Below, piece after piece: positions 36,001-41,642 of a stretch of 64,000 nucleotides of DNA. The notes beneath the pieces were generated by a model. That model did not search any database. It worked only from the letters and a program-made list of their open reading frames with translations, and had not been told where the DNA came from. Origin of the DNA: Eunapius fragilis (lineage: Eukaryota > Porifera > Demospongiae > Spongillida > Spongillidae); NCBI GenBank assembly GCA_963681505.1, contig OY811976.1, forward strand, positions 7,772,824-7,836,823, given 5' to 3'. Each line of letters opens with the position of its first letter. Position 1 is the stretch's first letter. The position numbers and the translations under genes are program-made.

Positions 36001-39000
36001 CATTAATTTATATAAAATATTTCCACTAACCGGTATGATACTGCATGCATACATTTTGTGGAGATATTATATTCTTACATGTATATGGATGTTTCATAGT
36101 CGGCAAGAACCTAGTAATTAGTACAACTACATAAAAGCATAAATGGTGAAAAGTTCCCATTGCGTATATTAGTAATTATTGATTTGCAATTGAATAGATA
36201 TGATTTGCCTGACAGGATTCAATAAATGAATGCTATCCAGGCTGCACCAATACACTCTTTATGACACAAACTAATATTAACTATGCAATATTTTATTGGA
36301 TATGGGATTGAATCATATCATGCCCTTATTAGTTAATCTTCTGGTGGCTGAGAAAATCTCTATGGTAAATTTGGTTAGATGGACCCATATTCAATTGGTT
36401 AGAAACACAATGAGACTGAAATAAAACAGACCCACACTTAACACAACTGAAGGACTTCACGAACAAAATAACTTTTCCACATTATTAAAACTAATGAAAT
36501 GAGGTCAATGCAATTTAATTTATTCATTTACGCAACACCTAAAATAACATTTTCTACACAAATGTGATTATTTGTGTTTTTGATTGGTCAAATCCTAAAT
36601 TCAGCTATTGGCATATGAGATACATGCACAACATAACATGCCATTTCAAATGATTTGATTAATTTATTGATACTAACTTTCCACTCCTAATCCGATTTCT
36701 AAAGGAATACAGTTTATGAACATGGGGATCCCAACTTACAAACGTTTTGTACATTTTTTTATCCTTGCATCAACTCCTGATCCAATGCTACATTTGTTTA
36801 TCACAGAACACTTTTGAAAAGCACATATCAGCTAATGAATTGCTCACAAAGCAGTAGAATTGAATTTGACATCTTTCATTTGCAGTTCCATCATCACCAT
36901 TAACTTTGTCTGTGTCCGCTGTTCCTGGTTCACCAAACCAACTGTCTGCTCTGTGGTCTCCACCCATACCAAAGAATGGCATCATCACTGCATACACTGT
37001 GTACTGTAACACCTCTGCGAGTCAAGCATATCCTGAACAGATTGGATCAAATGTATCCACTGTTAGATATGTGGTGAATGGGACAACACTGACTACTACA
37101 CTTAATGGACTCAACCCCAATACCAACTATGACTGCTATGTGACTGCTAACACATCCGTTGGAGCAGGGAACTACTCAAAAATAGTTACTGCAAAGACTG
37201 GTGAATCAGAGTAACAACAAGATGTGTTGATTAAATGCTGGCTACAATGTTGCCTTTTTTATGCAATTGCCTTCCTATATCCATGCTAACCTAAATGTAT
37301 TCCACAAAATACTGTATTGATACAAAATAAACTTCAATTTCTATCTCTTTTAAACACAGTTCCATCATCACCATTGAATTTTTCTGTGTCCACTGTTCCT
37401 GGTTCACCTAACCAACTGTCTGCTCAGTGGTCTCCACCCATACCAAAGAATGGCATCATCACTGCATACACTGTGTACTGTAACACCTCTGCCAGTCAGG
37501 CATATCCTGAACAGATGATTGGACCAAATGTGCCCACTGCTAGATCTGTAGTGAATGGGACAACACTAGCTGCTACAATTACTGGACTCAACCCATACAC
37601 CAACTATGACTGCTATGTGACAGCTAACTCATCTGCTGGAGTAGGGAGCCAATCAAGTGTGTCCACTGCAAGGACTGATGAATCAGGTGTGTTAATGCAC
37701 GTTAGACAGTATGCTTCTTAGAAGCTTGTAGTGTAATGAGATGAAGGAAATATATAGGTGGAAAGAAATATATAGGTATAGTGTTTACTTGCTGTGTTAT
37801 ACTGCACGTATTAAGACTACCATTGAAAGGTAATTTGTGAATACTTCGTTCCCATCTACAGCTCCCTCTTCACCACTATCACAATTTCTGATACCTGTTG
37901 CCACAGAATTTGAACTTACATCACTTTTTAATGCCCCAAAGTTTCCAAATGGCATCATCACTGCTTACACAGTGTACTGTAATACTTCTGCCATGCAGGC
38001 CTATTTGGAACAGGTTATTGGGCCAAATGTACCAACCATAAGAGCAAGAGCAGTAGTCAGTCAGATAGCTGTACTTAGTGATATGAAAACATATTCAGTC
38101 ACATTTGGAATTGGATTGAAACCATACATTCGATATGACTGCTACGTGACAGCTAATACATCTGCTGGGGAAGGACCTCCTTCCAGTATTCAGTCAAATA
38201 GAACATCTTCATCAGGTAAACTATGGTTAAAGTGCAAATTATAGAAAACAATAGTGCTGCCATTTATGTGTATCGCAGCATAGAAATAGGACTTGTGCAA
38301 CCCCTTTCACATTACTGGAGCTTCATTTTCGATAACATTTGAGATTCAATTGAAACTTAGACTATGCATCACTGTTATATGATCACAGCTAACATATCTG
38401 CTGGTGAATGGCAACTTTCCAGTATTGTGTCTCATAAACTACTACAATTGAAAATTACACGGAATGTATGCATCATGTTAATTTCTGTGATACTGTTATG
38501 CAATTGTGCTTATTTAATGCAGACAAGACTAAAAAGCCCAAGTGGTTTCAAACAGATAGCTGTGATTAGTTTATGCATAATCAAAAACACTTGAATTTGT
38601 AATCTTTCATCTCTACAGCTCCATCATCACCATTGAATTTTTCTGTGTCCACTGTTCCTGGATCACCTAACCAACTGTCTGCTCTGTGGTCTCCACCCAT
38701 ACCAAAGAATGGCATCATCACTGCATACACTGTGTACTGTAACACCTCTGCCAGTCAGGCATATCCTGAACAGGTGATTGGGCCAAATGTGCCCACTGCT
38801 AGATCTGTAATAAATGGGTCAACAGTGATTACTACTACTATGATTGTTGGACTCAACCCATACACTAACTATGACTGCTATGTGATTGCAAACACATCTG
38901 TTGGATCAGGGAACTACTCAAGTGTAGCCACAGCAAGGACTGATGAATCAGGTGAGAAATAGTGTATCATTGCATCCAAGCCTAGCTAATTATTGTTAAG

Positions 39001-41642
39001 CATGTCTAAATCCGCTGTATTTTAATATATCAAGTCCTAGAATTGATGCTGTTAATCTTATTTTGTAGAACTCATTACAGTTACCTCTAGACAAGGCACA
39101 GGGACAATATTAGTCTTAATCAATCACGCTGTTGTATTTAAATCAAACCTAAACAGTGGTTAAAAAAAACCAATGCTCTCACGCACATATTAAGAGAAAA
39201 CATGTCCTATACTGGCATGCAATGGAGATGCTACTTCTGAGGCAGTGGTTAGTATTAAGCAAAACAACGAGCCCTCCTAAAGCATCGTATTGCCTTTCAT
39301 TTGCCAAGGGCCAGTGGCTCCAATGTTGCGCTTCAATTAACTCGTTACCAAGATATCGAATATCTATCTCTGTAGGCATCAACCAATGGTTGTTAGGCAA
39401 ATGTGTTACATTATAACTACTGGTATTAGTTGAACTTGTCTCTATTTACAGCTCCATCATCTCCAATGGATTTTTCTGTGTTCACTGTTCCTGGCTCGCC
39501 TAACCAACTTTCTGCTCAGTGGTCTCCACCCATACCAAAGAATGGCATCATCACTGCATACACTGTGTACTGTAACACCTCTGCCAGTCAGGCATATCCT
39601 GAACAGATGATTGGACCAAATATAGCCTTTGATAGAACTGTCGTGAATGGGACAACACTTACTGCTACAATCTCTGGACTCAAAACATACACAAACTATG
39701 AGTGCTATGTGACTGCTAACACATCTGTTGGAGGAGGGAACTTCTCTACTGTAGCCATGGCAAGGACTGCAGAATCAGGTGATTGAATTGTAATTATGGG
39801 AATTGAACGTTTGATCCATTAAACACAAGAAGCAAAATTGCAACAACAACAAGAAATTCAATGCATGCTCAGCATGATAAAAATCATACAACAAATCTTG
39901 TCATGTGATACAATAGAGTAGGTACACATTCTGCATTAAATTCACAAAAATTACATGAACTGTTTGTTTGGCCTCTGTATCTGCACATCAGTGTTTCATT
40001 TTATGCAGGTGTTGAAGGACGCTACATGCATAGTAGTGATATATAATATTTATTTATAACCTTTATGCAGTTCCATCATCACCATTGAATTTCTCTGTGT
40101 CCACTGTTCCTGGCTCACCTGACCAACTGTCTGCTCTGTGGTCTCCACCCATACCTAAGAATGGCATCATCACTGCATACACTGTGTACTGTAACAACTC
40201 AGCCAGTCAGGCATATCCTGAACAGATGATTGGGCCAAATGTGCCCACTGCTAGATCTGTAGTGAATGGGACAACACTGACTGCTACAATCACTGGACTC
40301 AACCCATACACCAATTATGATTGCTATGTGACTGGTAATACATCTATTGGAGAAGGAATGCAATCAAATATAGTTTCTAACACCACTGATGAATCATGTG
40401 AGTGATATTTCATACCCAAGTGTAAGGTCTTGTGTAATGCACAGTACATGAGATATAGCATTCAGTCAATCATGATTTACTAATCACTTACTAATGCTAT
40501 GAATATTACTTCCAGTACCTGGACCTGTAACTGCTCTGAAGGACATCGGCAGTACCTTCACCACTATTACACTAACCTGGCTTCGCCCTGCTGTTCCCAA
40601 TGGCATAATCAAACGCTATGAGGTATTATGGGGGTCAAAGGTCATCACCAATTCTTCTGCCACACAAGTGACAGTGCCTGGACTTACAGTTGGAACTAGC
40701 TACAATCTAAGTGTTGTTGCTCTTACTGCCAAGGGACAGAGTCAACCAATTTTCCTTCAAGCAATTACTGCATCTATTCGTGAGTATATAATTAACTTAC
40801 TGATCAGGATTCATGTATGCACAATAATCTTCTTGTGCATGTTGTCCTCCACTAGCTGAAGTACAGATCACATTACTTCAGCTCCTCTCCAATACTGCTG
40901 TCCAGATATTTTGGAATAGTACCCTCGATGTGGCAGGAGACACCATAATTGGTTATGTGGTGATATTCCGTACTAAATTAAGTGTAAAGCGGCAGACAGA
41001 TGGTGTTCAGACCCAAAATTTTCCCTCAAATGCCTCATTTGGGATCATAAGTGGTCTGGAACCTAGTTCCAGCAATTACGAATTCAGTGTACAAGCCATG
41101 CTAAACCTATCTGGACAGCCTGCAGTAAACCCATTTGTGATATATAAATCTTTCTCTACCCTAAAAATATATACTCCAGGTTAGTTCAACTTTATGAAAC
41201 TGCACATTTACAAATTAGCGTGCTACACTACTCCCTTCTGTGCCCCTCCAACAGCCACTATGGAGGAAACGGCGTCCTTCCATTCAACTGCAGCCCTTGG
41301 TGGTATTCTGGCAATTTTGGTTGCATTGCTGCTTATCCTACTTGTGGTCGCTGTCATGCACAGTAACTATTTTGGTCATGAGGAGAAAAGGGTAAATATT
41401 CATTGTAGAAATCGTGTACTCATATCATTTCATCCGTAATATATACTTAATGTCTTACATAGACACGAGCTGCGATATGTAGTCAACGCAAAATATTCCA
41501 GTGACGTTGCAACGACAGATACCAGTGATCTGATTGCAAACAGGTAAGCAAAGCTTATTACCTCTGTCTACTGCATTAAATTAAATCATTTTCCAGACGC
41601 TCGATTGCTCGTGGTAAAAGTGTCAGGAAACACTCCATTTAG
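344..41642 (+). CDS. FN3-repeat single-pass membrane receptor, 3' part of a multi-exon gene
   Basis: Exons (listed separately) encode about 19 consecutive FN3 domains, one transmembrane helix and a short basic tail, so the product should be a type I surface protein with a long extracellular stalk. Each FN3 exon starts and ends in phase 1, so any one can be added, skipped or duplicated without losing frame. Most share a core beginning PPIPKNGIITAYTVYCNTS and carry several N-x-S/T sites (NTS, NGTT). Every intron boundary used here is GT-AG except the 3' side of the exon at 36886. The signal peptide and 5' exons lie left of the window. FN3 arrays are typical of adhesion proteins, receptor phosphatases and cell-recognition proteins; no kinase, phosphatase or death domain follows, so the ligand and pathway are unknown. 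The chain of exons is inferred from phase and order, not from transcripts. Confidence 0.85.
671..1639. other. Intron with a patch of short palindromes
   Basis: No coding signal is convincing. Bases 671-1085 recur after the exon at 5365 (about 5692-6052). Bases 1435-1570 hold repeated TTGGCAAG/CTTGCCAAG words and self-complementary strings such as TTGGCCAAGATCTTGGC, beside a short A tract at 1328-1340. Confidence 0.5.
1640..2215. repeat. Cluster of alternating short palindromes
   Basis: Two palindromic words recur many times with small changes: TTTACTCCGGAGTAAA (perfect at 1675-1690; close versions near 2007-2017, 2088-2100 and 2150-2165) and TGTCCTAGGACA (perfect at 1958-1969, 1990-2001 and 2137-2148; imperfect at 2020-2030 and 2103-2116). 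They alternate and form longer imperfect hairpins. I do not recognise the family. Confidence 0.7.
2523..2678 (+). pseudogene. Orphan fragment of an FN3 exon
   Basis: About 155 bases match the centre of the FN3 exons (from CCACCCATACC to the GTGAATGGGACAACACTGG region). There is no acceptor, no 5' third and no 3' end; it stops inside the conserved ATTAC(A/T)GG stretch and runs into unrelated sequence. It looks like a partial duplication dropped into the intron. Confidence 0.85.
2679..3053. other. Intron with G and C homopolymers
   Basis: Contains a G run near 2751-2764 and a C run near 2803-2819, otherwise AT-rich intron. The last 120 bases before the exon recur before the exon at 7472. Confidence 0.6.
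3054..3380 (+). CDS. FN3 exon 2
   Basis: A 327-nt phase 1-1 exon with acceptor CTAAAG and donor GTGAGC. It begins APYFPFQFSVTTVPGSP, unlike the usual PSSPLNFS, with variable stretch ATIRSLVSGTTL and tail GAGNSSVIFTARTGGS. Its tandem twin is the damaged exon at 7472. Confidence 0.9.
3381..4221. other. Intron, part inverted relative to its duplicate
   Basis: No gene seen. Bases about 3396-3560 match about 7779-8204 on the opposite strand, while the sequence on either side matches in the same orientation. About 3560-4221 matches 8205-8707 directly. Confidence 0.6.
4222..4548 (+). CDS. FN3 exon 3
   Basis: A 327-nt phase 1-1 exon with acceptor CTACAG and donor GTAGGT after TCAT. Variable stretch STSRFVVSGTTL, EQKDGSN instead of EQMIGPN, and ISGLIPYTNYDCYV. 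Its tandem twin is at 8708. Confidence 0.9.
4549..5364. other. Intron; boundary of the tandem duplication
   Basis: The first ~350 bases recur after the exon at 8708. From about 5020 the sequence matches window positions 1-343, so the junction between the two duplicated units lies near 4930-5020. No coding signal. Confidence 0.6.
5365..5691 (+). CDS. FN3 exon 4 (twin of exon 1)
   Basis: A 327-nt phase 1-1 exon with acceptor TTACAG and donor GTTAGT. Its protein differs from exon 1 by hardly more than DCYV to ECYV, and the preceding intron is also shared, showing recent duplication. Confidence 0.9.
6053..6459. mobile_element. Short hAT-like nonautonomous element with G runs
   Basis: CAGGGGCGGAT occurs at 6053 and 6113, and the inverse ATCCGCCCCTG ends at 6459, giving short terminal inverted repeats of the CAGGGG...CCCCTG type seen in hAT elements. 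The interior has three long G runs (about 6082-6103, 6149-6168, 6411-6428) and no coding capacity. No clear target duplication was found. The two left ends suggest a nested or duplicated copy. Confidence 0.55.
6522..6721. other. Assembly gap of 200 N
   Basis: Exactly 200 undetermined bases. A round number suggests an arbitrary gap size. It is flanked by homopolymer-rich repeats, which probably caused it. Confidence 0.99.
6722..6905. repeat. Tandem repeat of about 40 bp abutting the gap
   Basis: Four copies of a unit containing TGCTTTTTCGTAGACCTGTA, separated by C runs of varying length. It probably continues into the gap. Confidence 0.85.
6906..7471. other. Intron sequence
   Basis: No gene seen. 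Pieces resemble the 1320-1440 and 2205-2230 parts of the twin intron (an A tract followed by an ATATGGTTTTGTC stretch; GTTCATTGCTACGT), so it is a rearranged copy of it. Confidence 0.5.
7472..7764 (+). pseudogene. FN3 exon 5, internally deleted twin of exon 2
   Basis: Both splice sites are kept (acceptor CTAAAG, donor GTGAGC) but the exon is 293 nt instead of 327. A 34-base stretch covering NPYTNYDCYVT is missing after ITGL, which breaks the frame. Because the exon is phase 1-1, skipping it would keep the transcript in frame. It may be silent, skipped, or an assembly error. Confidence 0.85.
7765..8707. other. Intron with a local inversion and an insertion
   Basis: About 7779-8204 is inverted relative to 3396-3560 and contains roughly 260 additional bases (near 7850-8140) absent from the twin. 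The rest matches 3560-4221 directly. No gene seen. Confidence 0.6.
8708..9034 (+). CDS. FN3 exon 6 (twin of exon 3)
   Basis: A 327-nt phase 1-1 exon with acceptor TTGCAG and donor GTGGGT. Variable stretch STIMFVVNGTTL, NTSANQAYPEQ and tail GAGNSSSILTARTSES. Confidence 0.9.
9537..12143 (+). CDS. LINE ORF, N-terminal and reverse-transcriptase part
   Basis: This 868-residue frame begins with a Cys-rich block (residues about 3-37: CCKC, CSSCEC, CVSC spacing resembling a CXC motif). A Ser/Pro/Gln-rich linker follows, then C2H2-like fingers at about 161-182 (CIVEGC...HMTLH) and 203-223 (CHLC...HPRKC). The RT fold follows, with motif A KVDMRNAFN near 568, motif B GVQQGDPLGP near 620 and catalytic YLDD near 658. 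The catalytic residues are present, so this part looks little decayed. The frame ends at TAA 12141-12143 just after a run of C, and the protein similarity continues in another frame downstream. The Cys-rich head is unusual for the R2 group as I know it. Confidence 0.88.
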   Translation: MPCCKCNGLNARCSSCECVKQNRQCVSCHAGKHGRCRNTVLNNHVMPQLAAASSSRTVAAALPEPLTASSPSRAQSPSTSQSPTSAQTAPISSQLSQQLFISNPQQLPHPRHRIPRRNESHEDFSTTHSQPEEQQRSPTHFSQSTTSSQIPGVSRKRRKKHCIVEGCPEHIAPSMWKAHMTLHVQGVFSGDVPNFWLEENDLSICHLCHQLVSNNRLSSHPRKCAGSAVVAPVLDSVLGDVPHNLAEMSLPTFDDVCLLDQPTLRFIPSKSRPAFARVLSSTLRSVILENTEEAWLKLFMLPKCVLPSLRRKGRHDKPLPVDSLCNMWSDDKLGALWSLAKSRSANRNHPGGVSINNRTKVIDQAVSLGRSGMFGKACRVLQSSGIAPNNETTWHLLKSKHPSCPTPVAPASDSAPLTLEPDFNILSVLRSFPKDTAAGPSGLRVQHLLDVASVPLPTSICSSLRQLVNILAAGKVPTSVSKFLAGGSLIALNKNKEGCPPDIRPIAVGETIRRLTGKCMCALVKDKATEFFQPLQLGVACRAGAERVAHALRGCIEEHWMDEDFVVLKVDMRNAFNIVSRQAVLDECATFFPELLPWVSWCYGTHPLLWHPLGQISSESGVQQGDPLGPLLFALVLQKLVSSLDADEECAEILLQAWYLDDGALAGTRPAVLRALHVIEELGPALGLHVNLAKCEMFSRQGNTSFPPEVRCSLLPNLDILGAPIGDYLHCSKFIAGRCAESRKLLSGLVDVAAVDLQVAVSLLRMCGSFCRMVHIARVTPPSLATDALRSFDEEVKQCFVMCSAINVTNDAWSQAQLGLKFGGLGLRSLSHHAAAAFIASLSFSGFGKADNVHLKQAVAMFNTQVPL
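12193..12981 (+). CDS. LINE ORF, C-terminal knuckle and endonuclease part
   Basis: This 262-residue frame is open from before 12121, so the ATG at 12193 is probably not a real start; it continues the 9537 ORF after one frame change in a CCCCC run. It carries CPFC...LGHHAVTC (a C-x2-C...H-x4-C knuckle, residues about 72-90), then RPADILIAGWDRGKPAALD, which fits the PD-(D/E)XK-type endonuclease of R2-like LINEs. It ends at TAA 12979-12981. Degenerate copies of this same segment lie at 44740 and 50222. Confidence 0.8.
   Translation: MSGLIQTQHFHILLESSSPANRARLLSVAAPHASSWLSVVPSPGLGLHLESNEFQMAIRWWLGLDTSGRSMCPFCPDTALDPLGHHAVTCRHGGDVVTRHNRLRDEVFDLCRRAHLSVSVERGHGLTRDLAHTRPADILIAGWDRGKPAALDLTITSPLCSVILGESCHQAGAAALAAETRKLHSNGPKCQELGWSCIPLAVETYGNWGKQAHDTFSRLASFLAIHQSSPKAVVVAEIYGRLNVVLVRSIARAILARELPPS
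13095..13450 (-). mobile_element. Antisense 3' fragment of a related LINE
   Basis: On the minus strand this stretch encodes, with several interruptions, pieces such as GWGCIPLVVESFG and SLSRLAGRLATRLGQPKS. They align with GWSCIPLAVETYG and the following part of the LINE at 12193. It is a 5'-truncated, decayed and diverged relative pointing the opposite way, directly against the 3' end of the full element. Confidence 0.75.
13451..14605. other. Intron without recognised features
   Basis: AT-rich, with a G run near 13950-13960 and a short GATGAT stretch near 14410. Nothing else seen. Confidence 0.5.
14606..14935 (+). CDS. FN3 exon 7
   Basis: A 330-nt phase 1-1 exon, one codon longer than usual (TVATGSPYELS). 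Acceptor TTACAG, donor GTGAGC. The core is more diverged (KLPITKNGIITAYTVYCKTS), variable stretch TIVSSAVSGAIL, tail GEGNYSNIATARTAES. It is the last exon before the 18-kb repeat-filled intron. Confidence 0.9.
15124..15735. mobile_element. Foldback MITE with about 170-bp arms
   Basis: It starts CAGGGGCGGCTCGGAACAG and ends with the inverse. The outer 46-47 bases match with one G indel, and weaker inverse similarity runs on to about 15290 and from about 15565. The centre is about 270 bp without coding signal. CAGGGG...CCCCTG ends suggest hAT affinity; no target duplication was recognised. Confidence 0.85.
15736..16089. other. Intron with a 26-C run
   Basis: A homopolymer of C at 15879-15904; otherwise unremarkable. 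Confidence 0.6.
16090..16319. mobile_element. 230-bp MITE related to the FB1 ends
   Basis: It begins TCGAGGCAGCGAAAAAGGAC and ends with its near-perfect inverse. The subterminal GGACCTAGCGCATATTATA matches the FB1 terminus (GGACCTAGCGTATATTATA), placing both in one family. Confidence 0.8.
16348..16611. repeat. Perfect-like hairpin, 119-bp arms and 27-bp loop
   Basis: 16348-16466 is the inverse of 16494-16611 with only a few differences. The arms contain GAGAAAGTTGGTGGGATATA and its inverse. No terminal motif of a known transposon was recognised. Confidence 0.9.
16805..17161. repeat. 357-bp repeat flanking FB1, inverted copy at 63460-63825
   Basis: This segment recurs in inverse orientation at 63460-63825, and in both places it abuts a foldback-family terminus. 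It contains CGATCGATCTAGAAGTC-like words and a palindrome around 17130-17152 (GGAAGTCTC...GAGACTTCC). Short ORFs in it do not correspond well between copies, so coding is not supported. Confidence 0.75.
17972..18033. repeat. (GAT)n microsatellite
   Basis: Uninterrupted ATG/GAT triplets in the left FB1 arm. The inverse copy at about 24293-24318 is shorter, so the two arms differ in repeat number. Confidence 0.95.
18520..19040. repeat. 27-bp satellite array, left arm of FB1
   Basis: About 19 copies of a 27-bp unit containing CAGCTGTGGAGTGGACAC, with occasional TATA insertions. All frames stay open because 27 is divisible by 3, which explains the long repetitive ORFs on both strands. Confidence 0.95.
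19041..20464. other. FB1 central spacer with nested inverted segments
   Basis: 19028-19215 is repeated inversely at about 19612-19785 (shared words such as GGGCCCTGACCAACCCAAAT), and 19440-19485 inversely at about 19785-19832. From 19850 to 20460 are degenerate satellite-like words (CAGCTGT, CACTCCACAG). No gene is supported. Confidence 0.7.
20465..23835. repeat. 27-bp satellite array, right arm of FB1
   Basis: About 125 copies of the inverse unit (GTGTCCACTCCACAGCTG). Variant units recur in groups: the TATGTAGTAGTGTCCACTTT variant appears near 20955, 21211, 21401, 22451 and 22869, each followed by similar units, showing higher-order duplication. Confidence 0.95.
25143..25394. mobile_element. 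MITE-A copy 1 (252 bp)
   Basis: Ends TGGGACAGTGTCCAGCA and inverse. It lies 10 bp of TA repeat from the end of FB1. No coding capacity. A nearly identical copy in the same orientation is at 32680. Confidence 0.9.
25421..25560. mobile_element. MITE-B (140 bp), deletion derivative of FB2
   Basis: Ends TGGGACGGTGTCCAGCA and inverse. Its right ~115 bases match the terminal part of the FB2 arm (AACGTACAATTTTTATAG and neighbours), so it is an internally deleted form of the same element. Confidence 0.9.
26391..28630. repeat. CT-rich (polypyrimidine) array, left arm of FB2
   Basis: Imperfect CCTCCT-based repeats with an 18-bp tandem core near 27330-27490 (TCCTCCTCCCCTCCTCCC) and interspersed words such as TTGCATCC. 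The open frames give Pro/Ser/Leu-rich low-complexity peptides in all three frames, which is not evidence for a gene. Confidence 0.95.
28631..29274. other. FB2 central spacer
   Basis: Single-copy, AT-rich, with a short G run near 29025-29037. Nothing coding recognised. Confidence 0.6.
29275..31860. repeat. GA-rich (polypurine) array, right arm of FB2
   Basis: The inverse of the left-arm array, with different local copy numbers; for example the GGGGAGGAGGAGGGAGGA blocks near 30800-31030 are arranged differently from their partners. Confidence 0.95.
32680..32931. mobile_element. MITE-A copy 2 (252 bp)
   Basis: Same length and orientation as the copy at 25143. Only two bases separate it from the end of FB2, with TA repeats on the other side. 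Confidence 0.9.
33039..33365 (+). CDS. FN3 exon 8
   Basis: A 327-nt phase 1-1 exon with acceptor TTCCAG and donor GTTAGC. Begins VPTSPLDFSLSTVPGSPYQ; variable stretch PTFRSVVNGSTV; AKIVGLNPYTNYDCYV. First exon after the repeat-filled intron. Confidence 0.9.
33366..33951. other. Intron without recognised features
   Basis: AT-rich; nothing seen. Confidence 0.6.
33952..34278 (+). CDS. FN3 exon 9
   Basis: A 327-nt phase 1-1 exon with acceptor TTACAG and donor GTGAGT. The core is altered (PPISKKGTITAYTVY, QAYSKQMIGPN); variable stretch ATVRSVVNGTTL; tail GAGNNSNIATARTIEP. Confidence 0.9.
34279..35094. other. Intron without recognised features
   Basis: AT-rich; no repeats or coding signal recognised. 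Confidence 0.6.
35095..35421 (+). CDS. FN3 exon 10
   Basis: A 327-nt phase 1-1 exon with acceptor TTACAG and donor GTGTGT. Begins DLSPPMNFSVYAVPGSP; the PKNGIITAY core is replaced by PDYVNFTAYTVYCNTS; variable stretch PTVRSVVSGTTL. Confidence 0.9.
35601..35954 (+). CDS. FN3 exon 11, longer second type
   Basis: A 354-nt phase 1-1 exon (118 codons) of a distinct subtype. It begins VPSSPLFQYVVPVATETQL, has NSPNGIITAYTVYCNTSAMQAY, and a nine-codon-longer central loop (RAVFNQIAMLGDMKTVW) before GLKPYTRYDCYVTANTSAGEG. It shares its type with the exon at 37862 and the relic near 38340. Confidence 0.9.
35955..36885. other. Intron without recognised features
   Basis: AT-rich; nothing recognised. Confidence 0.6.
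36886..37209 (+). CDS. FN3 exon 12, missing the usual donor
   Basis: A 324-nt exon of the main type with EQIGSN (one codon short). Acceptor TTGCAG. At the expected phase-1 end, TCAG is followed by AGTAAC instead of GT; the nearest GT donor is one base further on and would put the next exon out of frame. Reading through gives GAG TAA, a stop directly after the domain. It may be a dead exon, a terminal exon of a soluble form, or an assembly error. Confidence 0.8.
37360..37686 (+). CDS. FN3 exon 13
   Basis: A 327-nt phase 1-1 exon with acceptor CACAG and donor GTGTGT. Variable stretch PTARSVVNGTTL; tail GVGSQSSVSTARTDES. Confidence 0.9.
37862..38215 (+). CDS. FN3 exon 14, longer second type
   Basis: A 354-nt phase 1-1 exon with acceptor CTACAG and donor GTAAAC. 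Same subtype as the exon at 35601: begins APSSPLSQFLIPVATEFEL, has NTSAMQAYLEQVIGPN and VVSQIAVLSDMKTYSVTFGIGLKPYIRYDCYVTANTSAGEG in sequence. Confidence 0.9.
38330..38445 (+). pseudogene. Decayed relic of a second-type FN3 exon
   Basis: Words such as ATTCAATTGAAAC, ATGATCACAGCTAACATATC and CTTTCCAGTATTG align in order with the 3' third of the exons at 35601 and 37862 but with many changes and no splice sites. Confidence 0.75.
38619..38951 (+). CDS. FN3 exon 15
   Basis: A 333-nt phase 1-1 exon, two codons longer (NGSTVITTTMIVGLNPYTNY). Acceptor CTACAG, donor GTGAGA. Confidence 0.9.
38952..39451. other. Intron without recognised features
   Basis: Nothing recognised; short ORFs here lack family similarity. 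Confidence 0.5.
39452..39778 (+). CDS. FN3 exon 16
   Basis: A 327-nt phase 1-1 exon with acceptor TTACAG and donor GTGATT. Begins APSSPMDFSVFTVPGSP; variable stretch AFDRTVVNGTTL; ISGLKTYTNYECYV. Confidence 0.9.
40071..40397 (+). CDS. FN3 exon 17
   Basis: A 327-nt phase 1-1 exon with acceptor ATGCAG and donor GTGAGT after TCAT. It is the last of the homogenised type; variable stretch PTARSVVNGTTL, tail GEGMQSNIVSNTTDES. Confidence 0.9.
40516..40779 (+). CDS. FN3 exon 18, divergent
   Basis: A 264-nt phase 1-1 exon (88 codons, the usual FN3 length). Begins PGPVTALKDIGSTFTTITLTW with a canonical Trp, then NGIIKRYEVLWG and VGTSYNLSVVALTAKG. Acceptor TTCCAG, donor GTGAGT. It is unlike the homogenised copies and closer to ordinary FN3. 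Confidence 0.88.
40856..41179 (+). CDS. FN3 exon 19, membrane-proximal
   Basis: A 324-nt phase 1-1 exon with acceptor ACTAG and donor GTTAGT. Contains TAVQIFWNSTLDVAGDTIIGY, a divergent FN3 strand B/C region, and LEPSSSNYEFSVQAM as the F strand. It precedes the transmembrane exon. Confidence 0.85.
41255..41391 (+). CDS. Transmembrane exon
   Basis: Acceptor CAACAG, phase 1 in. It encodes ATMEETASFHSTAALGG, then a hydrophobic helix (ILAILVALLLILLVVAVM, about 41305-41360) and a charged inner edge HSNYFGHEEKR. The donor GTAAAT at 41392 gives phase 0. Confidence 0.88.
41470..41543 (+). CDS. Cytoplasmic tail exon
   Basis: A 74-nt exon, LRYVVNAKYSSDVATTDTSD then LIAN, phase 0 in and phase 2 out, with donor GTAAGC. 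I chose the acceptor CACGAG at 41469 rather than ACATAG at 41462 because only it keeps frame with the transmembrane exon. Confidence 0.65.
41597..41642 (+). CDS. Last exon of the FN3 receptor
   Basis: Acceptor TTCCAG; phase 2 in, reading (R)RSIARGKSVRKHSI and stop TAG at 41640-41642. The short basic tail has no known signalling motif that I can see. Confidence 0.7.
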
